A stretch of 53,779 nucleotides of DNA from positions 31,252 through 85,030 of the forward strand of contig SZWC01001199.1 in assembly GCA_023375785.1 (NCBI GenBank). Reading direction: 5' to 3'. A program made the position numbers and the translations under genes. Position 1 is the first letter of the stretch. Each line of letters begins with the position of its first letter. This document shows positions 18,598 through 28,900 of this stretch, piece after piece. The DNA comes from Penium margaritaceum. Its lineage: Eukaryota > Streptophyta > Zygnematophyceae > Desmidiales > Peniaceae. The notes under the pieces are model-generated. The model searched no databases. It was not told the origin of the DNA and saw only the letters and a list, made by a program, of their open reading frames with translations.

Positions 18598-19251
18598 TGT
18601 TGAAATAGTATGCACCTTGTCCACTACCTAGCTCGCTAGCTACACATACAAACAAGCCATGCACTGCTCTATGGAGTACGCCCCCTTGGTTTGTTCTGAG
18701 ATGGGCCAAGAATGCACTACCCATAATGGGTATGTCCCCTGTGGCTCATCATAGGAACCATACCTTTTTTGGCTTGGTTGAATGGGCACCGGAGTCTCAA
18801 ACAAGAGGTCGCGGGTTCAGACCCCGCGCCGGCCGCAATTTTCTTTGTGGCCCAAACTGGGACAAGAAGCTTCTAGGAAGCTTACTAGAGCCTGCCTTGA
18901 AAATGAGACTTGGCGGTCTAAGGACGCGCCAAGTAGGACTGTAGGTTGAGATTGGCTCCAGTGGAGCCACTACAAGCAGAAGCTTTAGCAAAGTTCTGCA
19001 AGTATAAAAGCATGTACCTTGCATGCATCCATTTACAGTTCTTTCCTTTGAGACTCCTCACAGAGTGTCCAACCAAAGGTAGACACTAAAGACCAACGTG
19101 TGGACTTTTTGAGGTTACAAACCAAACAAACCTGAAGTGTGGATCCCTCGTTCGAGGGTGATATGTTATCTTGGTTGCAATACCAAGAGCGGTTGGCGGC
19201 CTCCCATGTCGGGACCCATTTTCTAGATCGTTGCTATCCGGCGCATTGCCA
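18598..19251 (+). repeat. Element E 3' LTR
   Basis: 654 bp, TGTTGAAATAG to ATTGCCA. It carries the second tRNA-like module (18769-18835, T-loop TTCAGAC) and TATAAAA at 19003-19009. Flank GTCCC matches ATCCC before the 5' LTR at 4 of 5 bases. Confidence 0.9.
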
Positions 19252-19256
19252 GTCCC

Positions 19257-20440
19257 TGTCCCATTCTGTCCTTTTTGGTGCCTTTCATGTACTTGCCTCT
19301 ATGTATTTTTAGGGGGGTTCTGGATCCTTGACTACGGAGCCACCAATCACATGATATCCTCTCGCTCCTCCTCTGTCTCTGTAGGTCCTGTGGGCTGTAT
19401 TCTCTTTGTGTGTTTTGGCTCTGACGAGCTTCTTCCAAAGCAGGTAGTCGCCGTTCTTTTTTTTGGCCCTAGGGTGGAACAACATTTCCACGACAAACTT
19501 TGTTTGCCCTCCCTTTAGCTCTGTCTTATCTCTGGTACAAGTCACGATGTCCATGGCATGGAATGTTTCTCCAGCTATAGCATTGCGCATGTGCATGCTA
19601 TCTCTCCCCGACTCACGAGCAGCTCTTGCATCGCCGTCTCTGCCACATCTACAGTGCATCCATTGACAACCTGTTTTTCCATCAGCGTGTGCATGGCCTT
19701 GAAGCCTCCCAGTGCGGCTATCTGCCTTGACTACGCTCAAGGAGAAAAGCATTGGTCCCCTTTCCTCACTTTCGATACTCGCACTGGTTATCCCCATGAT
19801 CTCTTTCATGCTGACGTCATGGGTTCACTTGCTCAAGACACCTTAGGGGGTTGGTCGCTTTGTCTTCTGCTTCACTGACGACTAAATTGCATGCATTGGA
19901 TTGTTCCCTCTTGGCATAAGAGTGATGTATGTTCTACGCTCAAGTCATGGTGTTCTCAGGCTGAACTCGTATGTGGCTGCCGTCTTTATGCTTTCCGATG
20001 TGACCGTGGTGGCAAGTTTATGGGACCCACTGCTTGCTTCTTTTCCTCTAACAGGGTGTGTATGGAGTCGTTGGCTCCTTACACATCCCAACAGAATGGT
20101 GTATCCGAATGCAAGAACCTCACCCTTGTTAATGTGTATGGAAACTTCTCACTGCTTCCAACCTGTTCCCTCTTTTCTCATTTAAGGCCATGCCTTACAT
20201 GGCATTAATCTGGAACCGTGTCCCTTATGGTCCTCTCCCTTGTCACGTTACCTACTTTGAGAGCTAGTTTGGTCATTGCGCTGACTTGCGTCTTGCTCTT
20301 GTCTGAGGCTGTGTCGCTGCTGTCTGGCTGCCGGATGACCGTCAAGACAGAAAACTTAGTTCTCGTGATCGTCCCACATTTCTTGGTGTCTCTATCTTGT
20401 GCAAGTCTTTCCTTTTCCCATGCTTACTGGGACAAGGGAA
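19257..20440 (+). pseudogene. Element D protease and integrase (truncated)
   Basis: D resumes after E with WILDYGATNHMISS, the aspartic protease site with Ser changed to Tyr in the DSG triad (19325-19370). Integrase follows: CLDYAQGEKHWSPF, HADVMGSLAQD, FRCDRGGKFMGP (Glu of GGEF changed to Lys), SLAPYTSQQNGVSECKN and FLGVS near 20390. Frames shift several times. RT and RNase H of D are absent: homology stops near 20410-20440, where sequence assigned to K starts. The style matches A and K (same lineage). Confidence 0.8.
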
Positions 20441-21755
20441 ACTCTGCCAAAATTTCCAGGCAGATTGATGTCGCTTGCACCATGCTAGTAAACGATGAGC
20501 AATATGTTACCTTGCAAGCAGAGCTGTAGTATGAGCGTGTTGTACTACAAACATTTCTCACTGCTCATCACACAGGTGAAGAGATGCTACTTTGTGAGCA
20601 CCTTGATCAGGACACGTTTACAAACCTCGTGAAGTCTTGGTCCTGAACCGCCTACAACCCACTCTGCATGCCATCCCCTCTACATCCACTGCTTCTGGCG
20701 TCACTGCTTCATTCTCCACCACACACGCTTCCACATCCAACGTGTTTGGCTTTGTTTAGTTGGATCCTCTTGTATTTTCTGCAGCAGCAAGCACAGCCAT
20801 ATCCAAACCGCTCGTATTGCAACCACAAAACCAACGTGACTTTGACACGTCTCCACCTCACTCTACTCCTAACCTCACCTTTTACTCTTGGAAAACTCGT
20901 TTCCATACATGGACAGCTCTATGAATAGTACCACAAGCCCAATTCCTTTGTCAATCTTCCACTTTTCCCTGTTGAGTCTGAGTCAGCTCCTACTATTTGT
21001 GCTCTCATCCGGGGAGGGCCTATCAATCTTGCTAATGAGATTGGGTTCCACAATGCTGACTCTGCATGTCGCTTTCTTGCTCATCCAATTGGTGCATACA
21101 CTGTGATCAAGTGCCACACCACAGTGACAGGACATGCAGCACATAGTGTCCTCCCTGTCCACTCCATCACACTACCTACGCAAGCTTATGAGACTAATGG
21201 TGCATATTGGGCTTGCAGTCTCAGAATTTTGTGTGACCCAGGAAAGGTAACGCCTGGGAGACTTCTTCCCACTCTCTCCATTGTCAATGGGCTCATCCTC
21301 GAGCTCTCTAAAAACCTCACAGAGGTCAAGGCCTCCAAGCTCAAACGCCTTGCCACCGAGCCCGTTCCCGATGATCCTCCCATATGAATTGGTTCCCTTT
21401 TAGAGTTTACAGTGCAGCACCTCAACGACTGGTAAAATGATTTGTAGAACAAACACATTCATCGGACAACATTCGCCGTTACCACCATTGTGCCCCCTTC
21501 TTCTTCCACTTCATCCTCCACCTCCTCTGGATCCTTGTCATCCACGTTTGGCTCTTCTCTGGTTTTCCAAATGTATACTCGTGGTGGAGAAAAAGGGAAT
21601 GGCGGTCCTTTTAGTCATGGCGGTCCTTCTAGTCATGTGGAGGGCACAACAAGAAGAGAGGTTTTGGCAGCTAAACCTCTTCTACCTCATCCACCGGCAC
21701 CATGACATGTTGGAGCTGTAGCACCACCAGGCACTCTTTTTCCCAAAGTACCTTG
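20441..21755 (+). pseudogene. Element K gag-like region, N-terminal to zinc knuckle
   Basis: A mostly single frame, with stops and shifts, runs from about 20450 to a degenerate knuckle CWSCSTTRHSF near 21705-21737. The best stretch (about 20930-21387) stays open for some 150 codons and ends LATEPVPDDPPI. I do not recognise the fold. Its position before a Ser/Gly-rich tract and a CCHC-like motif, and continuation across two insertions into protease at 33585, argue for Gag. It could instead contain foreign sequence picked up at the D/K junction. J is inserted at CCTTG (21751-21755). Confidence 0.5.
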
Positions 21756-22092
21756 TGTTGAAGAATTGCCCCTCCGCATGCCCAAGTGCGTAGCCGGGAG
21801 GCGTCGACAAGCCGCCAGAAAGTGGAAACTCCACGCCGGCGGATCTGGTGACTGGAGGATTGCTCGGATCCTACAATGCAGGATTGCCCCGTAAAGTTGA
21901 CGAGTCGTTGAATCCGGTGGAAGTTGTTTCACCGGAATTGAACACGTATCGAGGGAGATATGACCTTCCAAAGTTGGGGTATGCGCAGCAGCTCTGGGAG
22001 ACGGCTGCGACTCGAAATCTGGTCGATAATCGACCGGACCGAGTAACAAAATACCATCTGGAGAAATTGCTCCGAAAGGCCTGCCGAGGCGT

Positions 22093-22132
22093 CCGGTGGA
22101 TGATCCGCCTGATCAGGTGGATCATCCACCGG
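22093..22132. repeat. 40-base palindrome in J 5' LTR
   Basis: The outer arms CCGGTGGATGATCC and GGATCATCCACCGG are perfect complements. The inner CCTGATCAGG is itself a palindrome. One G/T pair between them is the only mismatch, and that would be a wobble pair in RNA. The 3' LTR keeps it at 26627-26666. Confidence 0.9.
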
Positions 22133-22529
22133 ATCTAGTAGTGCAGGTTGTTACTAAGGAACTTAGCCAAAATCATGGCTCGGTGTCCGAAACTCAGTAG
22201 TACGTTTTGTCACTCGGGGACTTGATCAAAATTCTGATTGCAGGTCCGCGGACAGGTTTCGAACCTCGTCACACCCCATCACCAAACTCCACCCAAAAGT
22301 GGGTAGGGTGCGTGGAAACCGTGCAGGAGACCCCTACACCACGTGCAAGAGGACCTGCGCCTTGGAAAAGGCGCTTTGCACGTGAAGGAAGGCTCCACGG
22401 CGTGTGCGCACCATGGAGGCGTTAGGCGTTTCTGTGGTGGGTGAGACCTGCGCTTCGGCAAGCATAACTTGGCCTATGCTTGGCCGCATCGCGCGCGGTT
22501 TGGTGCGTTGGAAATCTTATCCCTAGCCC

Positions 22530-22535
22530 TATAAA
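22530..22535 (+). promoter_or_regulatory. TATA box in J 5' LTR
   Basis: TATAAA in CCCTATAAATGTTG, kept at 27064-27069 in the 3' LTR. Probable Pol II core promoter, about 200 bases before the LTR end. Confidence 0.65.
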
Positions 22536-22743
22536 TGTTGTGATCATGTCTACGTTAAAAAACCAATGCAAAACTACGTTATTCCCTTCGCAAAAGTGAC
22601 TGTCTCTGATTGCCTGCTCACATATCGTGAGGCAACCAGAAAGCTCACGCTCAATCTCAGATTCGCCCAAAACAGTAGACGTGAACCAATAGAGTCTATC
22701 AGACCAACGTCGGGACCACACCACGTGGATCCATCCTGAAAAA

Positions 22744-22758
22744 GGGTTAGGGGCCCAC
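22744..22758 (+). promoter_or_regulatory. Element J PBS, half-tRNA (iMet anticodon arm) type
   Basis: GGGTTAGGGGCCCAC lies two bases after the LTR. Against the complement of the initiator tRNA-Met anticodon stem-loop (GGGTTATGGGCCCAC) it differs at one position. This is the same site type as in elements E and L. Confidence 0.75.
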
Positions 22759-22811
22759 TGGTCTGAACGCCTCCAACGTTCACGTCTTCTGCAGCGCACG
22801 GGGTCGTCATC

Positions 22812-23460
22812 TTGGACGTCGCCGTGAAGTTCTCAGATCTCGTCGGAGCTGCACACATGGCGCAAAAGGAGACGCAGCCCATTCAAAAGTGTGCAGGCGG
22901 CCCGGGCTTCGGGCTATGGAGGTGGCAGTTCGAGCTGCATCTCTCACATAAGGGGCTACTAGACGTCATGTTGAGAAAGGAGGTGCTCACAGAGGCGACT
23001 GCTACGGACGCGGAGAAGTAGGCCTTCGAAAAGAAGAACACGGAAGCGCTGATGCTCCTGGTGTCTGGGACTGCCGAGTTGCACTGGGGCTACTTCCAAG
23101 GCTGCAAGCTAGCAGTCGAAGCTTGGCAGAAGCTCTGTGCCATCCACCAATCCAAGTCGCTTGCAAAAAAAATCTTCACGATGAAGCGGCTCCTCATGGT
23201 GAGAATCGAGGAGGGAGATGATGTCATCTCTGCCATGCAGCAGATTGAGTCGCTCGCCTCGCAATGCAACGACATGGGGTGGAAGATCGACACGTAGCTG
23301 CAGGCGATGGCCCTCCTCATGGCCCTACCTGACAGTTGGGACCACTCATCACCGTCTTATGGTTGGAGGACAAGCTCACCTATGGCGCGATCGCAGAGTA
23401 CATCCGCAACAAGGCGCAGCGCCGGAGCTGTGGGGAGTCCTCGTCTTCCTCATCGGCCCT
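22812..23460 (+). pseudogene. Element J gag (C-terminally deleted)
   Basis: Likely start ATG at 22857 (MAQKETQPIQK; an in-frame upstream ATG at 22812 adds 15 codons). Gag motifs: LWRWQFELHLSHKGLLDVML, NTEALMLLVSGTAELHWGYF, AWQKLCAIHQSKSL, KIFTMKRLLMVRIEEGDD and MQQIESLASQCNDMGW. Stops at 23018 (TAG) and 23295 (TAG) fit C-to-T changes of Gln codons. Sequence then jumps directly into integrase near 23450-23500. The knuckle and protease are gone. Confidence 0.85.
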
Positions 23461-24160
23461 CTTCACCAAAAAGCATGGTTTAAAACGCCATCAAACAGCG
23501 GCTTGAGATACTTCGTCACCTTCATTGACGACTGCAGCAGAAAACTCTACGTGTACTTCATGAAGCGAAAGGGCAAGGTCCTGGACCAGCTGAAGGAGTA
23601 CGTTGCAACGGTGGAGAGACAGACTAGCTGGAAGGTCAGAGCGCTACGCAGCGAAAATGGCGGAGAGTACGTGGGCTGTAGCAGGTGGATGAAGCAGTAA
23701 GGCATCAAGTGGGAACCCACTACGCCGTACTCGCCACAGTCCAACGGAGTGGCAGAGCAGGCAAACCAGACGCTTCTCAACATGATGCGGACCATGCTTG
23801 TGGATGCGGGGTTTTCGCGAGGGTTCTGGGCGGAGGCTGTGCGTACAGCGAGCTACACCATCAACCTCACTCCAATAGTGGTGCTGAATGGCAAGGGTGG
23901 TTGGAAGACGCCGCAGGAGGTTTGGAGCGGGCGCAAGCCAAACGTGGCGCACCTGAAGGTTTTCGGGTGCAAGGCGCACGCGATGGTGCAGGCAGCGCAA
24001 CGACGCGACAGCAAGCTCGAACCGCAGGCATAGTCGTGCTTGTTCCTCGGCTACGAGAGTGCGCAAAAGGCGTACCGGCTCTGGGACCCGCACACGCAAG
24101 AGATCATCCGCAGCCGTGATGTCGAGTTCAACGAGCAGCAGAGCTTCAGTAGCAGTAGCA
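23461..24160 (+). pseudogene. Element J integrase
   Basis: It starts inside the core at LRYFVTFIDDCSRKLYVYF, so the first catalytic Asp region (HxDVxGP) is lost with the deletion. RALRSENGGEYVGCSRW has Glu where the second catalytic Asp belongs. PYSPQSNGVAEQANQTLLNM carries the Glu. HLKVFGCKAHAMV and RSRDVEFNE end it. Stops occur at 23698 (TAA) and 24031 (TAG). Clearly inactive. Confidence 0.88.
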
Positions 24161-24624
24161 ACGACATGAGCGTCGAGAACACTCCAAACCAGGGGGAGTG
24201 GTTCCAGCTCCTTGACTACGAGGAGGAGCCGGCGGATGCGGAGGTCGAGGATGCGGCCTCGGAGTGCGGCGGTGTAGCATGTGCAACAGCCGACACAGAG
24301 GACTCTGACGATGATGCAACTGGCCTAGAGATCTGGCGGAATGATGCGTCGAAGGAGGCACCACGGTTGCCGAAGCGCGCACTCCCGGCGGAGTTCGCGT
24401 CGGGCATCGGAGAAAAATCCTCCGGACGCTCCGCCCCTCCGGTTGATGGTTCACCGGAGTGGGAGGAATCCTCGGGAAGCCGTCTGGTCAATGATTCACC
24501 GGAGCGTGCTGAGTAGGAAGGATCGTAGCAGAGCGACAAGACGCCGCCAAGACTGCCGCGCCGCAGGGGGAGGCATCGGAGAGCGGGGAAGCGTTTCGAC
24601 GCAGGCACCGATCAATGGATCAGC
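24160..24624 (+). pseudogene. Element J acidic INT-RT linker
   Basis: Frame-continuous with integrase: Ser- and Glu/Asp-rich (LLDYEEEPADAEVEDAASE, ATADTEDSDDDATGLE), then RLPKRALPAEF, with stops from 24514. This is the variable linker of copia Pol, equivalent to the acidic linker of E. Confidence 0.75.
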
Positions 24625-25557
24625 ATGACACGTTGCATGCTGGCTGCATCAACGGAACCAACGACCGTGCAAGAGGCGCTTGTGCGGCCCGAGGGGAAGC
24701 AGTGGGACGCCGCCATCAAGTCGGAATTGGCGTCCATTGCAGAAAACGACACTTGGCAGCTAGTTGACAGGCCGAAAAATGTCAAGGTCATCGGCTCCAA
24801 GTGGCTCTTCAAGACCAAGTTCACAAAGGAAGGTGTGGTTGACAAGTACAAGGGGCGGCTCGTGGCAAAGGGGTACGCACAGCGTAAGGGCGAGCACTAC
24901 GATGAGACGTTCGCCCCCGTAACCAAGTTCACAAGCATCCGGCCGATCCTTGCGGTGGTGGCCGCGAAGGACATGGAGCTCCACCAAATGCACATAATGA
25001 CGGCCTTCCTCAACGGAATCATCGACAAAGAAATCTACATGGAGGTGCCGGAGGAGGTGGAGGCGCCGGAGGGCAAGGTGTGCAAGCTGCGAAAGTCCTT
25101 GTACGGGCTAAAACAATCGCACTGATGCTGGTACCAACAGATGGACAACTTCATGGCACAAATCGGCCTCAAGCGTTGTGATTCGGATCAGAGCGTGCAC
25201 GTGCGGCGTAGCAAGAAGCTCCATCAGATTGTCGCACTCTACGTGGACGATCTGATCTTGTGCTCCTCAGACCTGCCGAGCCTATAGCAGCTGAAAGAGC
25301 AGCTGAGCAGCAGTTTCCAGATGTCGGACATGGGGGAGCTGGAGTTCTACTTTGGGGTGAGCATTACGTGGAACCGGAGGGCGAGCACGCTTGAGCTGGG
25401 ACAGGCCAAATACGTGGCCGAGGTGCTGAAGCGGTACAGCATGGAGGACTGCAAACTAGTGTGCAGTCCTGTCTCTACGACCTGTGAACTAAATGCGGCA
25501 ATGGCACAAAAAAAAGAAGAGCTGGAGGATATGGCAGAGGTGCCGTAACAATCGGCG
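24625..25557 (+). pseudogene. Element J reverse transcriptase
   Basis: AASTEPTTVQEALVRPEGKQ, SIAENDTWQLVDRP, GSKWLFKTKF, YDETFAPVTKFTSIRPIL, LHQMHIMTAFLNG (Met-His for the usual Met-Asp), KLRKSLYGLKQS, then a TGA in place of the usual Arg before CW. The catalytic YVDD at 25240-25251 is intact. MSDMGELEFYFGVSI and LKRYSMEDCKLVCSPV follow. Further stops are near 25285 and 25546. Confidence 0.9.
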
Positions 25558-26246
25558 ATGGGCAGCCTCATGTACGCCATGGTGGCGACTCGACCAGACC
25601 TGGCCTACGCAGTGGGCCAAGTGAGCAGGTACGTGGCCGATCCAGGGCCACTACACTGGCAAGCGATCAAGCGCATCCTCCGCTACCTGCAGGCAACGCG
25701 GCACGCGTGCCTGAGGTTCGACGGCAAAGGGCTGGCGGACCCTTTGCGCCTGGTCTGCTACACGGATGTAGAATACGCTGAGATGTGGACAAGCGGAAGT
25801 CCACATTTGGCTACGTGTTCTTCCTCGCTAGTGCAGCGGTCTCGTGGTGCAGCAGGAAGCAGGACTTTGTCGCCACCTCCACAGTGGAAGCAGAGTAAAT
25901 CGCGTTGGCCGAGGCGGTCAAGGAGGCGGTGTGGCTCCGCAGGTTGCTGGGGGAGCTGGGCGTGCCGCAGCAGGAGCCAACAATGGTGCAAGAGGACAAC
26001 ATTGGCTCCATCTCGCTGACCAACAACCCGACGCAGCACAGGAGGACGAAGCACATCGATGTGTGTTACCACTACGCACAGGACATGGTCGAGAAGGGGC
26101 AGGTGGTGCTGCAGCACTGCAGCACGCACAACATGCTTGCGGATTGCTTGACCAAAGCGCAACCCACGAACCGGCACGCGATGAGCGTGGCCGGACTTGG
26201 GATGACCAGCTATGATGGGCTGGAGGGCGCAGCGGAAGATGAGTGA
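25558..26246 (+). pseudogene. Element J RNase H
   Basis: MGSLMYAMVATRPDLAYAVG and LRYLQATRHACLRF lead to VCYTDVEYAE, where the first RNase H Asp region is altered. A frameshift near 25780-25900 moves coding to MAEAVKEAVWLRRLLGELG, VQEDNIGSISLTNNPTQHRR, TKHIDVCYHY and NMLADCLTKA. Coding ends at TGA 26244-26246. Confidence 0.88.
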
Positions 26247-26280
26247 GAGCAAGCTGGAGCAGAGGGCATGGCAGGTGCAA

Positions 26281-26289
26281 TGGGGAGAA
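26281..26289 (+). promoter_or_regulatory. Element J polypurine tract
   Basis: TGGGGAGAA immediately before TGTTGAATATTTGCCC of the 3' LTR. Confidence 0.75.
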
Positions 26290-27275
26290 TGTTGAATATT
26301 TGCCCCTCCGCATGCCGAAGTGCAGCATAGGGAGGCGTCGACGAGCCGCCAGAAAGTGGAAAATCCGCGCCGGTGGATCTGGAGACTGGAGGATTACTCA
26401 GATCCTAAAATGGAGGATTTCCCCTGAAAGTTGACAAGTCGTTGAATCCGGTGGAAGTTGTTTCGCCGGAATCGGACAAGTATCGAGGGAGATATGGCCT
26501 TTCAAAGTTGGGGTATGCGCAGTGGCTCTGGGAGCCGGCTGCGACTCGAAATCCGGTCGATAATCGACCGGACCGAGTAACAAAATACCATATGGAGGAA
26601 TTGCTCTGATAGGCCTGCCGAGGCGTCCGGTGGATGATCCGCCTGATCAGGTGGATCATCCACCGGATCCAGTATTGCATGTTGTTACTAAGGAACTTAG
26701 CCAAAATCATGGCTCTGCGTCCGAAACTCAGTAGTACGTTTTGTTACTCAGGGACTTTGTCAAAATTCTGACTGCAGGTCCGCGGACAGGTTTCGAACCC
26801 CGTGACACCCCATCACCAAACTCGACCCAAAAGTGGGTAGGGTGCATGGAAACAGTGCAGGAGACCCCTACACCACGTGCAAAAGGACCTGCGCCTTGGG
26901 AAAGGCGCTTCGCACGTGAAGGAAGGCGTCACGACGTGTGCGCACCATGGAGGCGTTAGGCATTTCTGTGGTGGGTGAGACCTGCACTTCGGCAAGCATA
27001 ACTTGGCCTATGCTTGGCCGAGTCGCACGCGGTTTGGTGTGTTGGAAGTATTATCACTAGCCCTATAAATGTTGTGATCATGTCTATGTTCAAAACCTAA
27101 CGCAAAACTACGTTATTGCCTTCGCAAAAGTGACTGTCTCTAATTGCCTGCTCACATAGCATGAGGCAACCAGAAAGCTCACGCTCAATCTCAGATTCGC
27201 CCAAAACAGTAGACGTGAACCAATAGATCCTATCAGACCAACGTCGGGACCGCACCACGCGGATCCATCCTGACA
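26290..27275 (+). repeat. Element J 3' LTR (986 bp)
   Basis: Same length as the 5' LTR, ending TCCTGACA, followed by target duplication CCTTG. It contains the palindrome at 26627-26666 and TATAAA at 27064-27069. Confidence 0.94.
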
Positions 27276-27498
27276 CCTTGCACCCCCTCACAATGCGCAT
27301 CTTACATCTATGATGCAGATGCATTGGGTGTGCTCTTCTGGTGGTGGTGGTGGTGGTGGTGGTGGTGCTTCCCGTGCCTCTGCCTCCACTATACCCACCA
27401 GTAGCGGGTCATCCGCTTCCACCAATGTTGGCACCTATGGACCACTACGACACACCTCCCACTACCATACTCCTAGGGTTTGCGTGTAGGGTTTGATG
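27276..27498 (+). pseudogene. Element K gag, middle fragment
   Basis: K continues after J with a Met-rich stretch (TSMMQMHWVCSS) and a poly-Gly run encoded by a GGT microsatellite at about 27340-27366. A Ser/Thr-rich tail follows (SRASASTIPTSSGSSAST). Element L interrupts it at TGATG (27494-27498). This corresponds to the tail after the knuckle in element D. Confidence 0.55.
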
Positions 27499-28223
27499 TG
27501 TTGGCACTAGTGGGTGTAGAGGCACCCTCAAGGATGCCTACCTCTCACTAATGCAGGCTACCAATGTTTGGGGTAGCCAATGGACATCAATAGTGAAGGG
27601 TGTGGAGCACAAGGATCATGGATAGGAGTGGAAAGAACACGTCGTATTCAATAGAACTGAATCGAATCACATTTGTGTTCCTTAGAATAGTGATTTTACA
27701 GCAGATCCTTATAGCCAGTGATCTAAGCTTTCCAACGCATTCAAGCACGCCCAAATCAGAGCAGTAGAGCCCCTGCTACGGCCGTCAAAGCAACCCTTGG
27801 TGGAGCTGTCCACCTTGCCTTGCACGCCAGGCAATGAGAGGCGCTTCGACGATGACCCGTCAGAGCGTCTTTCCTCGCCTAGAAGTCAAAGAGAAGTTAG
27901 CTCTGGTCAAGGAGAGTCCTTTGGTTGCTTCTTTTATGGCCCTGGTGCATTTGAGGGTCGTTGGAGTTGAACTCGGATCATCAGCTGTGGACTTACCCAC
28001 TACCCATGGCGGGTACCAGATTCCAACTGCCCAATATCCAAACTTCGGGCTAGGCCAACTTTCTGTATGCTCCCTCAAATGGAGTGATTCAAAGCTCGAT
28101 CTTGCATGGAAAAATCCAAGGAATCCAAATCAAAAGTCAGATCAGATTTTCTACCAGTATTTACTAGTCTAACCAGGGAATAAGATCAACGGTACTCATG
28201 GAAAGGAGCACGCCCCGTCAACA
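27499..28223 (-). repeat. Element L 3' LTR
   Basis: 725 bp. On the minus strand it starts TGTTGACGGGG after a purine tract and ends GCCAACA. It matches 32469-33174 with substitutions and short indels (for example the stretch GGAGGCGCTTCGACGATGACC in the right copy). Confidence 0.88.
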
Positions 28224-28235
28224 ATCTCCCTTTTG
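28224..28235 (-). promoter_or_regulatory. Element L polypurine tract
   Basis: On the minus strand CAAAAGGGAGAT precedes TGTTGACG, the LTR start. Confidence 0.75.
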
Positions 28236-28436
28236 CAGCACAGCCTTGATGCCCGGTCCTTGGAACATGTAGTACTTCAAACCTCACAACGCAGACCGAG
28301 CTCCATGTAGCCTGCGTTGTGCCTGTCATTGGGTTGTTCTTTGGTCATGGTGCCAGTGAGTATGCACTTAGTGCCAGAATACACGATAGTCGCATCTCCC
28401 TTCGCCACCAAGTTCTGCGCCTAGTGATGACGGGTT

Positions 28437-28900
28437 TCAATGTGCTTGGTCCTCCTCTACAGCACCGGGTTTTTGGGTGAGGCTGTTTGCACTCATGTTA
28501 TCCACATTGAGTACCGTTGGCTTCCTTTGTAGAACCATGATCTCCTTTAGCAACCGACACAACAACACGGCTTCCTTTGCAGCTTCTGCGAGCACAATGT
28601 ACTCCGCTTCGGTGCAGGACATTGCGACACAGTCTTGCTTCCTTCTTGTCCATGAAACTGTTGCACCACCAAGTACAAACACGTAATCCAATGTTGATTT
28701 TCTTTCACCCACATCACCAGCCCAATCCGCATCAGGATAGCCAACCAACTCAAGGGAGTCAATCTGTTGCATGATCTCCATGACGTTGTCGCCTTCAGTG
28801 GCCTGGAGTCAGCAGTAGAGCGGCTCACTTGGTCCTCCGTGAAGGCCAGGTTGGGTTGCGCTTCCACCATGGCGTACATGATGCTCTCCACAGCGGACTA
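28437..28900 (-). pseudogene. Element L RNase H with a gag-derived patch
   Basis: The minus strand reads MESIMYAMVEAQPNLAFTED and QVSRSTADS from 28891. A short segment follows that belongs to gag (EGDNVMEIMQQIDSL, 28754-28801). Then come the RNase H motifs LVGYPDADWAGD, TVSWTRRKQDCVAM, CTEAEYIVLAEAAKEAV and VLNVDNMSAN. The KRILRYLQ part between is missing, replaced by the gag-like patch. Coding is lost near 28437 before the final ADFLTK motif. Confidence 0.82.

Larger units (their letters stand above)
13221..19251 (+). mobile_element. Element E: full-length Ty1/copia retrotransposon
   Basis: LTRs at 13221-13869 and 18598-19251 flank a complete gag - protease - integrase - RT - RNase H order. 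Pentamers ATCCC (13216-13220) and GTCCC (19252-19256) form a 4/5 target duplication. The first bases of the 5' LTR (AATTG against TGTTG in the 3' copy) have mutated. The host sequence, element D, continues with its protease just after the 3' LTR. All ORFs carry stops or shifts, so E is dead but structurally complete. Confidence 0.92.
21756..22741 (+). repeat. Element J 5' LTR (986 bp)
   Basis: TGTTGAAGAATTGCCC to TCCTGAAA, matching the 3' copy throughout with scattered substitutions. It contains a 40-base palindrome (22093-22132) and TATAAA (22530-22535). Confidence 0.93.
21756..27275 (+). mobile_element. Element J: Ty1/copia retrotransposon with gag-INT deletion
   Basis: Two LTRs of 986 bp each (21756-22741 and 26290-27275) are flanked by a perfect target duplication CCTTG (21751-21755 and 27276-27280). 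A half-tRNA PBS lies after the 5' LTR and a GGGGAGAA tract before the 3' LTR. Coding runs gag, integrase, RT, RNase H, but the knuckle, protease and GAG-pre-integrase are missing. J is inserted in gag of element K. Confidence 0.94.
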
